Positions 47,427 to 58,233 of a stretch of DNA of 64,000 bases are shown one piece after another (position 1 is the stretch's first letter; every line of letters begins with the position of its first letter). Source of the DNA: Photorhabdus caribbeanensis (GTDB lineage Bacteria; Pseudomonadota; Gammaproteobacteria; Enterobacterales; Enterobacteriaceae). The position numbers and the translations under genes were made by a program. The stretch covers positions 1 through 64,000 of the forward strand of contig NZ_RCWB01000025.1 of the NCBI RefSeq assembly GCF_018448885.1, given 5' to 3'. Below the pieces are notes generated by a model. That model had not been told where the DNA came from. It saw only the letters and a list, made by a program, of their open reading frames with translations, and made no database searches.

Positions 47427-50400
47427 ATGCAGGATTCACCAGAAGTATCGATTACAACGCTGTCACTTCCCAAAGGTGGCGGTGCTATCAATGGCATGGG
47501 AGAAGCTCTGAATGCTGCCGGCCCTGATGGCATGGCCACCCTATCTCTACCATTACCCCTTTCAACTGGTAGAGGAACAGCTCCTGGATTATCGCTGATT
47601 TACAGCAACAGTGCAGGTAACGGGCCTTTCGGCATCGGCTGGCAATGTGGCGTCATGGCCATTAGCCGACGCACCCAACATGGCATTCCACAATACGGTA
47701 ATGACGACACGTTCTTATCCCCACAAGGCGAGGTCATGAATATCGCCCTGAATGACCAAGGGCAACCTGATATTCGTCAAAACGTTAAGACGCTGCAAGG
47801 CGTTACCTTGCCAATCGCCTATATCGTGACCCGCTATCAAGCCCGTCAGATTCTGGATTTCAGTAAAATCGAATACTGGCAACCTGCCTCCGGTCAAGAA
47901 GGACACGCTTTCTGGCTAATATCGTCACCGGATGGCCAACTGCATATCTTAGGGAAAACCGCACAGGCTTGTCTGGCAAATCCGCAAAATGACCAACAAA
48001 TCGCCCAGTGGTTGCTGGAAGAAACCGTGACGCCAACCGGTGAACATGTCAGCTATCAATACCGAGCCGAAGATGAAGCCCATTGTGACGACAATGAAAA
48101 AACAGCTCATCCTAATGTTACCGCGCAGCGCTATCTGGTACAGGTGAACTACGGTAACATCAAACCACAAGCCAGCCTGTTCGTACTGGATAACACCCCT
48201 CCCGCACCGGAAGAGTGGCTGTTTCATCTGGTCTTTGACCACGGCGAGCGCGATACTTCACTTCATACCGTACCGAAATGGGATGCAGGTACAGCGCAAT
48301 GGTCTGTACGACCGGATCTCTTCTCCCGCTATGAATACGGTTTTGAAGTGCGCACTCGCCGCTTATGTCAACAAGTGCTGATGTTTCACCGTACCGCCCT
48401 CATGGCCGGAGAAGCCGGTACCAATGACACGCCGGAACTGGTTGGACGCTTAATTCTGGAATATGACAAAAACGCCAGCGTCACCACGTTGATTACCATC
48501 CGTCAATTAAGCCATGAACCGGATGGCAGCCCAGTCGCCCTGCCGCCACTGGAACTCGCCTGGCAGCGGTTTGATCTGGAGAAGATGCCGACATGGCAAC
48601 GTTTTGATGCACTAGATAATTTTAACTCGCAACAACGTTATCAATTGGTTGATCTGCGAGGAGAAGGGTTGCCGGGTATGCTGTACCAAGATCGCGGCGC
48701 TTGGTGGTATAAAGCGCCGCAACGTCAGGAAGGCGGGGACAGTAATGCCGTCACTTACGGCAAAATCTCCCCACTGCCTACCCTACCCAGTTTGCAGGAT
48801 AACGCCTCATTAATGGATATCAACGGAGACGGCCAACTGGATTGGGTAATCACCGCCTCCGGTATTCGCGGATACCATAGCCAACAACCCGATGGAAAAT
48901 GGACGCACTTCACGCCAATCAATGCCTTGCCAGTGGAATATTTTCATCCAAATATTCAGTTCGCTGACCTTACCGGGGCTGGCTTATCCGATTTAGTGTT
49001 AGTCGGGCCGAAAAGCGTGCGTCTATATGCCAACCAGCGAAACGGCTGGCGTAAAGGACAAGATGTCCCCCAATCCACAGGCATCACCCTGCCCGTCACC
49101 GGGACCGATGCCCGCAAACTGGTAGCTTTCAGTGATATGCTCGGCTCCGGTCAACAACATCTGGTGGAAATTAAGGCTAATCGCGTCACCTGTTGGCCTA
49201 ATCTGGGACATGGCCGTTTTGGTCAACCACTCACCCTGCCAGGATTTAGCCAGCCCGAAAATAGCTTCAATCCCGAACGGCTGTTTCTGGCGGATATCGA
49301 CGGCTCCGGTACCACCGATCTTATCTATGCGCAATCCGGTTCTTTGCTCATTTATCTCAACCAAAGTGGTAATCAGTTTGATGCCCCACTGACATTAGCG
49401 TTGCCAGAAGGCGTACAATTTGACAACACTTGCCAACTTCAAGTCGCCGATATTCAGGGATTAGGGATAGCCAGCCTGATTCTGACCGTGCCACATATCG
49501 CGCCGCATCACTGGCGTTGTGATCTGTCACTGACCAAACCCTGGTTGTTGAATGTGATGAACAATAACCGGGGCGCACATCACACCCTGCATTATCGCAG
49601 TTCCGCGCAATTCTGGTTGGATGAGAAATTACAGCTCGCCAAAGCAGGAAAATCTCCGGTTTGTTACCTGCCATTTCCAATGCATCTGCTATGGCATACC
49701 GAAATTCAGGATGAAATCAGCGGTAATCGGCTCACCAGCGAAGTCAGCTACAGCCACGGCGTCTGGGATGGTAAAGAGCGGGAATTCAGAGGATTTGGTT
49801 GTATCAAACAGACAGATACCACAACGTTTTCTCACGGCACCGCCCCCGAACAAGCGGCACCGTCACTGAGCATTAGCTGGTTTGCCACCGGGATGGATCA
49901 GGTAGACAGCCAATTAGCCACGGAATATTGGCAGGCAGACACGCAAGCTTATAGCGGATTTGAAACCCGTTATACCGTCTGGGATAACACCAGCCAGACA
50001 GACCAAGCATTTACCCCCAATGAGACACAACGTAACTGGCTGACGCGGGCACTTAAAGGCCAATTGCTACGCACTGAGCTTTACGGTCTGGACGGAACGG
50101 ATAAGCAAACGGTGCCTTATACCGTCAGTGAATCGCGCTATCAGGTACGCTCTATTCCCGTAGATAAAGAAACCGAATTATCTGCCTGGGTGACTGCTAT
50201 TGAAAATCGCAGCTATCACTATGAACGTATCATCAGTGATCCACAGTTCAGCCAAAGTATCTGGTTGCAGCACGATGTTTTTGGTCAATCACTGCAAAGT
50301 GTCGATATTGCCTGGCCGCGCCGTGAAAAACCGGCAGTGAATCCCTACCCGCCTACCCTGCCGGAAACACTGTTTGACAGTAGCTATGATGACCAGCAAC

Positions 50401-51884
50401 AACTATTACGTCTGGTGAGACAAAAAAATAGCTGGCATCACCTGACTGACGGAGAAAACTGGCGATTAGGTTTACCGAATGCACAACGCCGTGATGTTTA
50501 TACTTATGACCGGAGTAAAATTCCGGCCGAAGGGATCTCTCTCGAAATCTTGCTAAAAGCAGACGGCCTGCTAGCAGATGAAAAAGCGGCCGTTTATCTG
50601 GGGCAACAACAGACGTTTTACACCGCCGGTCAATCAGAAGTCACTCTAGAAAAGCCCACATTACAGGCTCTGGTCGCGTTTCAAGAAACCGCCATGATGG
50701 ACGATACCTCATTAGAAGCGTATAAGGGCGTGATTGAAGAACAGGAGTTGAATACCACACTGATACAGGCCGGTTATCAGCAAGTCGCGCGGTTGTTTAA
50801 TACCGGATCAGAAAGCCCAGTATGGGTAGCACGGCAAAGCTATACCGATTACGGTAATGCCACACAGTTCTGGCGGCCTCAGACTCAGCGTAACTCGTTG
50901 CTGACAGGGAAAACCACTCTGACCTGGGATACCCATCATTGCGTAATAATACAGACTCAGGATGCCGCTGGATTAACGACGCAAGCCCGTTACGATTATC
51001 GTTTCCTGACCCCGGTACAACTGACAGATATTAATGATAATCAACATATTGTAACCTTGGATGCGCTAGGTCGCGTGACCACCAGCCGGTTCTGGGGCAC
51101 GGAAGCAGGACAGGCTACAGGCTATTCCAACCAGCCCTTTACGCCACCAGACTCCGTAGATAAAGCGCTGGCATTAACCGGCGCACTCCCCGTTGCCCAA
51201 TGTTTAGTCTATGCAGTTGATAGTTGGATGCCGTCGTTATCTCTGTCTCAGCTCTCTCAATCACCAGAAGGGGCAGAAGCGCTATGGGCGCAACTGCGTG
51301 CCGCTCATATGGTTACAGAAGATGGGAAAGTATGTGCGCTAAGCGGGAAACGGGGAATAGGCCATCAGAACCTAACGATTCAACTTATCTCGCTATTGGC
51401 AAGTATTCCCCGTTTACCTCCACACATATTGGGCATCACCACTGATCGCTACGATAACGATCCGCAACAACAGCACCAACAGACGGTGAGTTTTAGTGAC
51501 GGCTTTGGCCGGTTACTCCAGAGTTCAGCCCGTCATGAGCCCGGTGACGCCTGGCAACGTAAAGAAGACGGTGGGCTGGTTGTGGATGCAAATGGCGTTC
51601 TGGTCAGTGCTCCTACAGACAACCGATGGGCGGTTTCCGGTCGCACAGAATATGACGATAAAGGCCAACCTGTACGTACTTATCAACCCTATTTTCTGAA
51701 TGACTGGCGCTACGTTAGTGATGACAGCGCACGAGGTGATCTGTTTGCCGATACCCACCTTTATGATCCACTGGGACGGGAATACAAAGTCATCACCGCT
51801 AAGAAATATTTGCGAGAAAAACTATACACGCCGTGGTTTATCGTCAGTGAGGATGAAAACGATACCGCATCAAGAACCCCATAG
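47427..51884 (+). CDS. tcaC: Insecticidal toxin complex protein TcaC (TcB subunit)
   Basis: A 1485-residue TcB-type protein, the length I recall for W14 TcaC. It has an N-terminal SpvB domain (1-350, opening with [15 protein letters not shown]), FG-GAP/integrin-like beta-propeller repeats (about 400-660, for example [19 protein letters not shown] and DIDGSGTTD), TcdB middle domains (about 690-1000) and a final Rhs-like part. TcB together with a TcC protein makes the cocoon that encloses and delivers the toxic TcC C-terminus, and its propeller gates onto the TcA pore. No TcC gene follows, so it must pair with a TcC encoded elsewhere. Confidence 0.93.
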   Translation: MQDSPEVSITTLSLPKGGGAINGMGEALNAAGPDGMATLSLPLPLSTGRGTAPGLSLIYSNSAGNGPFGIGWQCGVMAISRRTQHGIPQYGNDDTFLSPQGEVMNIALNDQGQPDIRQNVKTLQGVTLPIAYIVTRYQARQILDFSKIEYWQPASGQEGHAFWLISSPDGQLHILGKTAQACLANPQNDQQIAQWLLEETVTPTGEHVSYQYRAEDEAHCDDNEKTAHPNVTAQRYLVQVNYGNIKPQASLFVLDNTPPAPEEWLFHLVFDHGERDTSLHTVPKWDAGTAQWSVRPDLFSRYEYGFEVRTRRLCQQVLMFHRTALMAGEAGTNDTPELVGRLILEYDKNASVTTLITIRQLSHEPDGSPVALPPLELAWQRFDLEKMPTWQRFDALDNFNSQQRYQLVDLRGEGLPGMLYQDRGAWWYKAPQRQEGGDSNAVTYGKISPLPTLPSLQDNASLMDINGDGQLDWVITASGIRGYHSQQPDGKWTHFTPINALPVEYFHPNIQFADLTGAGLSDLVLVGPKSVRLYANQRNGWRKGQDVPQSTGITLPVTGTDARKLVAFSDMLGSGQQHLVEIKANRVTCWPNLGHGRFGQPLTLPGFSQPENSFNPERLFLADIDGSGTTDLIYAQSGSLLIYLNQSGNQFDAPLTLALPEGVQFDNTCQLQVADIQGLGIASLILTVPHIAPHHWRCDLSLTKPWLLNVMNNNRGAHHTLHYRSSAQFWLDEKLQLAKAGKSPVCYLPFPMHLLWHTEIQDEISGNRLTSEVSYSHGVWDGKEREFRGFGCIKQTDTTTFSHGTAPEQAAPSLSISWFATGMDQVDSQLATEYWQADTQAYSGFETRYTVWDNTSQTDQAFTPNETQRNWLTRALKGQLLRTELYGLDGTDKQTVPYTVSESRYQVRSIPVDKETELSAWVTAIENRSYHYERIISDPQFSQSIWLQHDVFGQSLQSVDIAWPRREKPAVNPYPPTLPETLFDSSYDDQQQLLRLVRQKNSWHHLTDGENWRLGLPNAQRRDVYTYDRSKIPAEGISLEILLKADGLLADEKAAVYLGQQQTFYTAGQSEVTLEKPTLQALVAFQETAMMDDTSLEAYKGVIEEQELNTTLIQAGYQQVARLFNTGSESPVWVARQSYTDYGNATQFWRPQTQRNSLLTGKTTLTWDTHHCVIIQTQDAAGLTTQARYDYRFLTPVQLTDINDNQHIVTLDALGRVTTSRFWGTEAGQATGYSNQPFTPPDSVDKALALTGALPVAQCLVYAVDSWMPSLSLSQLSQSPEGAEALWAQLRAAHMVTEDGKVCALSGKRGIGHQNLTIQLISLLASIPRLPPHILGITTDRYDNDPQQQHQQTVSFSDGFGRLLQSSARHEPGDAWQRKEDGGLVVDANGVLVSAPTDNRWAVSGRTEYDDKGQPVRTYQPYFLNDWRYVSDDSARGDLFADTHLYDPLGREYKVITAKKYLREKLYTPWFIVSEDENDTASRTP

Positions 51885-51904
51885 TTTTACCTATTTTTAT
51901 CTGT

Positions 51905-51932
51905 TGCCCCGCGCGCGGTACATCGCGGGGCA
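51905..51932 (+). terminator. GC-rich hairpin after tcaC
   Basis: TGCCCCGCG pairs perfectly with CGCGGGGCA around a 10-base loop, 20 bases beyond the tcaC stop. It is a strong stem but has no T run, so it may act with other factors. Confidence 0.6.
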
Positions 51933-51991
51933 GTATCCAATCAACGATGAAGATTCAGCATTTCCGGTCAGTTCCACCGTTCTCTTTAATA

Positions 51992-52021
51992 ATGCAGGTC
52001 TCTTTTCAAGGAAACCTGCAT
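51992..52021 (-). terminator. Terminator-like hairpin after chitinase gene
   Basis: ATGCAGGT pairs with ACCTGCAT, 30 bases past the chitinase stop codon on the minus strand, followed by TATTA. It lies between the convergent tcaC and chitinase genes and may work in both directions. Confidence 0.55.
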
Positions 52022-52051
52022 ACTCATAGAATTAAAGATGAAATATCAACA

Positions 52052-53650
52052 TCAATGTTCTTTATTAGTAAAAGCCGAAACAGGATCAGATGTCGGGACA
52101 GAGCTATCGCAATTATAATGCTCTCCTGCCAGCCCTATTTTTTTGCAAGCCGTAGACAAAAGATCATTAGGTGTTGCCCACTCATCTTTCCAGTTACTAC
52201 CGTCATAACGTTTATTCTTAAATAGATCCCACATTATCAGGCCCGTTTTACCATATTTGATCGTACCATCTAATATGCTGTCGAGAGCTGTTTTCGTGAG
52301 CGGTAAATTACCGGTTGCCGGTTTACCCACTTCAAACCCAACTGTAATAGGCGGTAAAACCAATAATTTTTGTGGTTGAATTGATGCCTGAGCGTAGTTA
52401 CGCGCTCCTTTCAGTTTGATATGGAAGGTGACTACTTCATTGCCGGATTTAAGCCAATTAATATATTGACCATAATAATACTTAACCTGCCCAGGAAGAT
52501 CACAAGGAATATATGTTTCACCTCCGCCAATAAATCCACAATCTTTTTCACTTAAATCATAGGTCATCACACCAATATAACTGAGACGGTTGATTAAATC
52601 GGGATAACTCAGCGCAGTATTATAAATCAAACCATAGAGATTTCCTCCCCACCAGGCACCACCATAAATATCACTATTCCTCGCGTTGGTTCCCCAGTTA
52701 GCGGACATATTTGGGATACCTCCCGTTGCAGGACCTGCGGTACTTAGTTTAAGTGATGGTTTAACTGCATTAATTGAAGTGTAAAAAGACTTTAAAATAG
52801 CGGCGAATTTATCCACGGTTGCAGGCATTACGCGGGGAATTTTTTCTGCGCCAGGAACAATATTCATTGACGCATCATAAACATAACCGCCTAATCCCTT
52901 TGCTATTAAAGTTGATGTAATAAGAGTTTCGCTGTTATTAGGGGGAACCTTGATTGAGTCAGGCGTTAATTTCCAACTTTTTGCATTAATATCAGCGTGC
53001 CAGAATTCTTCATAATCAACATCAATTCCGACTACCCCCAAGTCAGCAGCCAAATTGACGATATTGCTATATGCCTTATCTGCTTCTTTACCCGTAATAG
53101 CACTGTCAAATCGAGGAATTTTGGTCAGAGGATTAGGGAAGACATCATAAACTGCACCGGGTTCATTACCACAAGCATCTTTTTTGCCTGCGGTTATATC
53201 ATAAATTTTCGGATAACAACTAAAGTTCCATCCACCTACAGCAATATAAGTACTTACTCCATGAGATTTTAAATCAGCGATAACACCTTTTAATGCCACA
53301 AAATCAGCCCTGGCATTTTCAGCTTCTTTGGTGCTAATACTTTGATCAGAAGTACAGGTATAACCAAACAATCCTGAACATTTCAGACTGTTTTTTTCAT
53401 AGTTAACAAAACTAGGCTGGACAAAAGACAATACCAATGTATTAAAGTTACTCTTGTTCTTAGAAATATCTCTACTTAATTTTTTAAAATTATCAAGACT
53501 GGCATAATATTCTTGAGTATCAGCCTGCGCAGCAGGTCCACTCAGATAATATGCAGATATTTTAGGATTGGCGGCAATAACATTTCCTGATATGAAAAAA
53601 CACAATACAGAACTCGCTAATAAATATCGATTTAATTTATATTTAGACAT
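52052..53650 (-). CDS. Secreted GH18 family chitinase
   Basis: A 532-residue glycoside hydrolase family 18 enzyme. A signal peptide ends near residue 26 (VIAA). The catalytic motif is LGVVGIDVDYEEFW near residues 205-218; it fits DxxDxDxE with the final Glu as acid. SYIGVMTYDLS and GLIMWDLF, later in the barrel, also match GH18 strands. It is monocistronic and converges on tcaC. In Yersinia entomophaga chitinases are structural parts of the Tc complex, so a link to the Tca toxin is attractive but only inferred. Degradation of insect gut or cuticle chitin is the simple reading. The start has a weak ribosome site, GGAGAC, upstream. Confidence 0.8.
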   Translation of the reverse strand: MSKYKLNRYLLASSVLCFFISGNVIAANPKISAYYLSGPAAQADTQEYYASLDNFKKLSRDISKNKSNFNTLVLSFVQPSFVNYEKNSLKCSGLFGYTCTSDQSISTKEAENARADFVALKGVIADLKSHGVSTYIAVGGWNFSCYPKIYDITAGKKDACGNEPGAVYDVFPNPLTKIPRFDSAITGKEADKAYSNIVNLAADLGVVGIDVDYEEFWHADINAKSWKLTPDSIKVPPNNSETLITSTLIAKGLGGYVYDASMNIVPGAEKIPRVMPATVDKFAAILKSFYTSINAVKPSLKLSTAGPATGGIPNMSANWGTNARNSDIYGGAWWGGNLYGLIYNTALSYPDLINRLSYIGVMTYDLSEKDCGFIGGGETYIPCDLPGQVKYYYGQYINWLKSGNEVVTFHIKLKGARNYAQASIQPQKLLVLPPITVGFEVGKPATGNLPLTKTALDSILDGTIKYGKTGLIMWDLFKNKRYDGSNWKDEWATPNDLLSTACKKIGLAGEHYNCDSSVPTSDPVSAFTNKEH

Positions 53651-54566
53651 ATATCTGTCTCCACTTGGTTAACATTACTTTTCCGATTACAGCCAATGAG
53701 TTATCATGACGCCTCATTGCCTTTTCATCATGAACGGTATAAGTTTTTCCCTAATAGAGCGTTAATATGTTCAGTCTGTTATTATAGACTGTGATGTAGT
53801 TACTAAACTGTTATATTGGCATTAATTATTTCAATGCACCAATTTCATAATAGTGTAGTTTTCACCATTGTCCACAAAAGAGACAGAAATTAGTTGTAAT
53901 AATATTTATCTCTAATCTATCCAAATAAAAAACAATATTATTATATTATAATTCCACTAGATTATACTTATGTTAATTAATTACAACAAGTGTAACGTTT
54001 TAGAGATAATTATTTCTTTCCAAAATTGAATGCCGATTACCATTGCATTAGTTTTTAATTTCCATCTAATATATATTCCAAGTCTTAGAAAACATTATTT
54101 CAATGAATATATTTGGCATTAAATAAATAATGTATTTCAGCAAAAATACAAATAGACTATATTTATTGCATTTTATTAAAACATGATTATCTTTCTATAG
54201 GCTATGACCTATAAATAGTGCGCAAGCAGGCTGGCAATAATAATCAATTACCGTTTGTGCAAACCTGCTTATGGATGAACAGTGAACACGAACAACAAAC
54301 AAAATCCCGAGTATACATGTCAACAGGAAACCCATTGCTTTAAATAAACGCTCTCTGTTATCAGGCAAATTATGCCCAAAAACTTCAACGATTCTTAAAC
54401 GAATTATAAAAACCTATAAAAAGGCATTATCTTAAATTGCCGAATTAATGATCAAGCCCGTATACTCACTGAGCGTTAAGACAAATCTGGAATAGCAAGT
54501 AGCTTACTTAGTCGCTCAAAATGTATTCCAGCAAGTGAAACAAAGTTAAAACACAGGAAAATTATC
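53651..54566. promoter_or_regulatory. Long AT-rich intergenic region between chitinase and small periplasmic protein
   Basis: More than 900 bp with no supported ORF. It must contain the chitinase promoter on the minus strand and the promoter of the acid-shock-like gene. Two hairpins stand out: AAGCAGG with CCTGCTT at about 54224-54269, and CTGGAATA with TATTCCAG at 54487-54531, which lies in the 5' leader of the small gene. A small RNA is possible but cannot be called from sequence alone. Confidence 0.4.
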
Positions 54567-54782
54567 ATGAAACGTTTAGGCTTATCTATAACTGTATTAT
54601 CACTGTTATTCTCTGGCGCAGTATTAGCTGCACCTAGCACCCCCGTACCCCAATCTTCGAATACCAAGGCGACTTCTTCCCATATGGAAAATACCAAAGT
54701 AGAGAAGAAATCTGGTAAAACCGCACCTAAACAACACTCACACCAGAAGGCAGCAAGCAAAGAAGCCAAGAAAGCTCACTGA
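54567..54782 (+). CDS. Small His/Lys-rich periplasmic protein, acid-shock (Asr)-like
   Basis: A 71-residue precursor. It has a clear signal peptide ending at VLAAP (about residue 22), then a mature part of about 49 residues dominated by Lys, Ser, Thr and His, with no Cys and almost no hydrophobic residues after residue 35. This layout resembles the E. coli acid shock protein Asr, a basic disordered periplasmic protein. The ribosome site AGGAAA is present. The long structured leader suggests regulation. The assignment rests on composition, not on a specific motif. Confidence 0.6.
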   Translation: MKRLGLSITVLSLLFSGAVLAAPSTPVPQSSNTKATSSHMENTKVEKKSGKTAPKQHSHQKAASKEAKKAH

Positions 54783-54869
54783 GTTTTCCGGCCTAAAACT
54801 TATATTATTCCGCAATTATGTCCGCAATCGTTATGACACAAGTTTGGTAACGTCATAACTGTAAATTCA

Positions 54870-54887
54870 GGGGGGAAAATCCCCCCC
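54870..54887. terminator. G6/C7 hairpin between convergent genes
   Basis: Six G residues and seven C residues face each other over a short AAAAT loop, between the Asr-like gene and the minus-strand queH. No T run is present; a bidirectional stop is likely but unproven. Confidence 0.5.
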
Positions 54888-54909
54888 TCAACAGACTATC
54901 GTGAAAAGT

Positions 54910-55578
54910 TTAACAAGCCCCTTCAGTATCTTCATCACCATAATATTTAACACCAATCCTGATGATATCCCGTCCCTGAGATTTACGGTGTTTATTCGTG
55001 TCACGCAATGAATAGATACAACCACAATATTCCTGCTGATAAAATCTTTCCCGTTTACTGATTTCAATCATCCGGGCTGAACCGCCTTGCTTACGCCAGT
55101 TGTAATCCCAGTATTGAATCCCCGGATACTGACTTGCCGCTCGTTTTCCACAATCATTTATCTGCTGCATGTTTTTCCAACGGGAAATACCCAACGAGCT
55201 TGAAATAACGCTGAAATTATTTTCATAAGCATACAAAGCAGTACGCTCAAAACGCATATCAAAGCACATGGTGCAACGAACACCTCTTTCTGGCTCCAAT
55301 TCCATGCCTTTAGCACGCTCAAACCAGTTATCGCTGTCATAATCCGCATCCACAAATGGCACATTGTGTTGCTCCGCAAAGCGAATGTTCTCTTCTTTGC
55401 GAATTAAATATTCCCGTTTTGGATGAATATTCGGATTATAGAAAAAGACGGTGTAATCAATTCCAGAGGCATGTAGCGCTTCCATCACTTCACCAGAACA
55501 AGGAGCACAACAAGAGTGCAATAGTAATCGTTCCGCATTATCCGGTAATGTTAAAACAGGGCGAACATAGTTTTCCAT
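54910..55578 (-). CDS. queH: Epoxyqueuosine reductase QueH
   Basis: A 222-residue cytosolic enzyme that reduces epoxyqueuosine to queuosine in tRNA, the non-homologous replacement of the cobalamin enzyme QueG. The N-terminal [12 protein letters not shown] (about 18-29) has the paired Cys motif, CTMC near 101-104 supplies more metal-cluster ligands, and EYCGCIYS near 186-193 adds a further Cys pair. [13 protein letters not shown] near 53-65 is typical of the family (formerly DUF208). The start at 55578 fits the family and the RBS-like GGAG upstream. Single gene, no operon partners. Confidence 0.9.
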   Translation of the reverse strand: MENYVRPVLTLPDNAERLLLHSCCAPCSGEVMEALHASGIDYTVFFYNPNIHPKREYLIRKEENIRFAEQHNVPFVDADYDSDNWFERAKGMELEPERGVRCTMCFDMRFERTALYAYENNFSVISSSLGISRWKNMQQINDCGKRAASQYPGIQYWDYNWRKQGGSARMIEISKRERFYQQEYCGCIYSLRDTNKHRKSQGRDIIRIGVKYYGDEDTEGAC

Positions 55579-55876
55579 TTAGCAGGCTCCATATAATTAT
55601 AAGAATTAATTATAGAATATAGTGATTTTTAACTTCAAATTTTCTGAATGAAATTCATCATGACTTATTTGCCGTTGCGATCCTTGTCTTTACGATCCTT
55701 ACCTTTTCGATCACAGTAAATTACTTGAAATTCTGGCAGGTTCTACCGTCATATTGTCGTCATCAAAGTTTGTACGAGGAAGTTCACTACGGATAAATCT
55801 GTTTTACGCTGATAGTTAACCAAATTATAGCCAAATTCAGATGCTTTTAACCAAAATAATTTAAATGGAGACCACC

Positions 55877-57070
55877 ATGCGCCATGCAATTTCTCTGCGT
55901 GACCTCTCTTTTCCGGCAATCACCGCCGGATTTGTCGCTGTTTTAGTTGGATATACCAGTTCAGCGGCAATTATCTTTCAGGCTGCGGAAGCGGCGGGCG
56001 CCACCCCTCTACAGATCGGAGGCTGGCTGAGTATGCTAGGGTTTGGGATGGGGATCAGCTCCCTAGGGCTATCGCTTTATTACCGTACCCCCGTCCTTAC
56101 CGCATGGTCAACACCGGGCGCGGCGCTACTGGCGACAACGCTACCAGGAACATCAATTAATGAAGCCATTGGTATCTTTATCTTTGCTTCAGCACTGATC
56201 TTGCTATGCGGTATTACTGGCCTGTTTGCCCGGTTGATGAACTATATTCCACAGGCACTTTCCGCAGCCATGCTGGCTGGTATTCTATTACGCTTTGGTT
56301 TGGATGCCTTTTCCTCATTTTCAGTCAACTTCATACTGACTGCCGGAATGTGTTTGACTTATCTTCTGGCACGCAAATATTTATCCCGCTATGCCATCAT
56401 CCTAACACTCTTGTCAGGGCTGATTATCGCCGCTTTACAGGGAAATATTCACTTTGAACAACAATCCACAGCCGCATTTGTTGTCCCTGAATTTATTGCA
56501 CCCAATTTCACACTCTCTTCGTTATTGAGTATCGGTATTCCATTTTTTATCGTTACAATGGCATCTCAAAACGCGCCCGGCATCGCCACACTAAAAGCCG
56601 CAGGGTATCCGGTTTCTGTTTCATCACTGATAAGCTGGACTGCGCTCATTTCACTGATCTTGTCGCCTTTTGGTGGTTTTTCTGTCTGTATTGCCGCCAT
56701 TACGGCAGCAATTTGTATGAGTCCGGAAATCCACGCTGACCCAAATCGCCGCTATATGGCCGCTGCTGTAGCGGGGGTGTTCTACCTGATAGCAGGGCTG
56801 TTCGGTGGTTCAATCAGTATGTTATTCAGCGCATTACCGGCGGCCCTCATTCATATTATTGCCGGATTAGCATTGCTTGGAACAATTTCTGGCAGTCTGC
56901 TACAAGCGCTACAGAATGAAAAGCAACGGGACGCAGCAATAATCACATTTTTGATCACCGCTTCCGGTGTGACGTTACTTGGCGTAGGCGCTGCATTCTG
57001 GGGGTTAATCGGTGGCGTAATAACCATGCTCCTTTTATCTTTGCCTGAGAATGACAAGACCGTTCATTAA
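55877..57070 (+). CDS. BenE-family benzoate/H+ symporter-like transporter
   Basis: A 397-residue inner-membrane transporter of the BenE (YdcO) family, with about 12 hydrophobic segments. I prefer ATG 55877 because GGAG at 55867-55870 is 6 bases upstream; a frame-matching ATG at 55865 would place GGAG inside the gene. The NAPG segment (ASQNAPGIATL near 238-248) and SPFGGFSVCIAAITAAIC near 272-289 are hallmarks of this family. Substrate could be an aromatic acid, which is family knowledge only. No aromatic catabolism genes are adjacent. Confidence 0.8.
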   Translation: MRHAISLRDLSFPAITAGFVAVLVGYTSSAAIIFQAAEAAGATPLQIGGWLSMLGFGMGISSLGLSLYYRTPVLTAWSTPGAALLATTLPGTSINEAIGIFIFASALILLCGITGLFARLMNYIPQALSAAMLAGILLRFGLDAFSSFSVNFILTAGMCLTYLLARKYLSRYAIILTLLSGLIIAALQGNIHFEQQSTAAFVVPEFIAPNFTLSSLLSIGIPFFIVTMASQNAPGIATLKAAGYPVSVSSLISWTALISLILSPFGGFSVCIAAITAAICMSPEIHADPNRRYMAAAVAGVFYLIAGLFGGSISMLFSALPAALIHIIAGLALLGTISGSLLQALQNEKQRDAAIITFLITASGVTLLGVGAAFWGLIGGVITMLLLSLPENDKTVH

Positions 57071-57231
57071 ACATACAGCAAAATTATACTTTTCAGCATC
57101 TTATGATATTTCTTATCCATACAACTTATGCTAATTTGCCGGGTTTGTTGCGCTTTAAATATTACGGTGAGGAATCAATAGCCTTAAATGAAAACTTTAA
57201 TTTCCCTACTAGCAAAACCGAGCTTCCTATT

Positions 57232-58233
57232 ATGAAATTTTTTGACATAAAATTTTCTGATATTAGCAAGTTAGCTGTTCTTTCATCCTGCCTGGCAACC
57301 CCTTATAGCTACGCTGATGACCGCCCAATTCTTTCTCTCTCTGTTAGCCAGTCCGGTGGAAACCAAACGACTGCTGATGGCAGCTTATCCAGAAAACCGA
57401 ATAAGCAAGAATCACGGGTACTCCCGATTTGGGGTGACGAAGCCAAAGCTAAAGGTTATGACCTACCGGAACCGTTTGGCGCCAGTTACGGTTATATGAA
57501 TATGCGGCAGAATATCATTGTAGATGATATTAAAATCATTATACCGAACACCCCAGGCTTTGAAGATATGCTGGGTATCCAGACAGGCAAAACCAGAGAA
57601 AAGAATGAGTCGCATATGCTCAAACTAGATGCCTGGGTTCTGCCTTTTCTGAATATTTATGGCGTTTATGGTTGGACAAAAGGCACATCGAAAACCAACA
57701 TTGAGGGAATCAGATTTGGTGGTTTCCCTATTAAGGGTATAAAAGATATCCCTTTCGAACTGGACTTTAAAGGTAAAACCTATGGCGGCGGTTTTACTCT
57801 GGCAGGAGGTTACAATCAGTTTTTCGGTACCCTTGATACCAACTATACCTACACTAATCTGGATATTCTGGATGGTAAAATTAGCGCTCTGGTTGTCACT
57901 CCGCGAATTGGTTATGAATTTATATTCCAGCCAATCATTCCAGGACAGGGAAATACCAAATTACAAGTATGGACCGGTGGTATGTACCAGAAAATTACTC
58001 AGGAATTTAAAGGCAATATTAGTAATCTGAGTTTACCCCCCATGTTTGACAAAGTGGTAAGTGCATTCGACGATTATGAGAGTATGAAATTCAAAGTAAA
58101 ACAGCATGTTGCATCTCGTTGGAATAATACTGTTGGTGCAAGGCTGGAAGTCACACGCAACTTCAATATGTTGACCGAAGTTGGCTTTAACAAACGTAAC
58201 AGCTTCTATATCTCAGGTGAGTTCCGTTTCTAA
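57232..58233 (+). CDS. Outer-membrane beta-barrel protein of unknown function
   Basis: A 333-residue secreted protein. I choose ATG 57232 because it gives a clean signal peptide ending at YSYA (about residue 28); the frame stays open back to 57103. The mature chain has alternating-residue beta strands separated by Gly/Asn turns and ends in GEFRF, a C-terminal Phe typical of outer-membrane barrels. Its stop shares one base with the start of the next gene (TAATG), so it is translated with the Omp85-like barrel. I do not recognise the family. A role in envelope transport or modification with its two neighbours is inferred from coupling. Confidence 0.65.
   Translation: MKFFDIKFSDISKLAVLSSCLATPYSYADDRPILSLSVSQSGGNQTTADGSLSRKPNKQESRVLPIWGDEAKAKGYDLPEPFGASYGYMNMRQNIIVDDIKIIIPNTPGFEDMLGIQTGKTREKNESHMLKLDAWVLPFLNIYGVYGWTKGTSKTNIEGIRFGGFPIKGIKDIPFELDFKGKTYGGGFTLAGGYNQFFGTLDTNYTYTNLDILDGKISALVVTPRIGYEFIFQPIIPGQGNTKLQVWTGGMYQKITQEFKGNISNLSLPPMFDKVVSAFDDYESMKFKVKQHVASRWNNTVGARLEVTRNFNMLTEVGFNKRNSFYISGEFRF

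Noticed and set aside
54476-54769. 97-residue minus-strand frame over the small periplasmic protein gene
   Set aside because: The opposite strand has a textbook signal peptide and ribosome site; this frame is its shadow.
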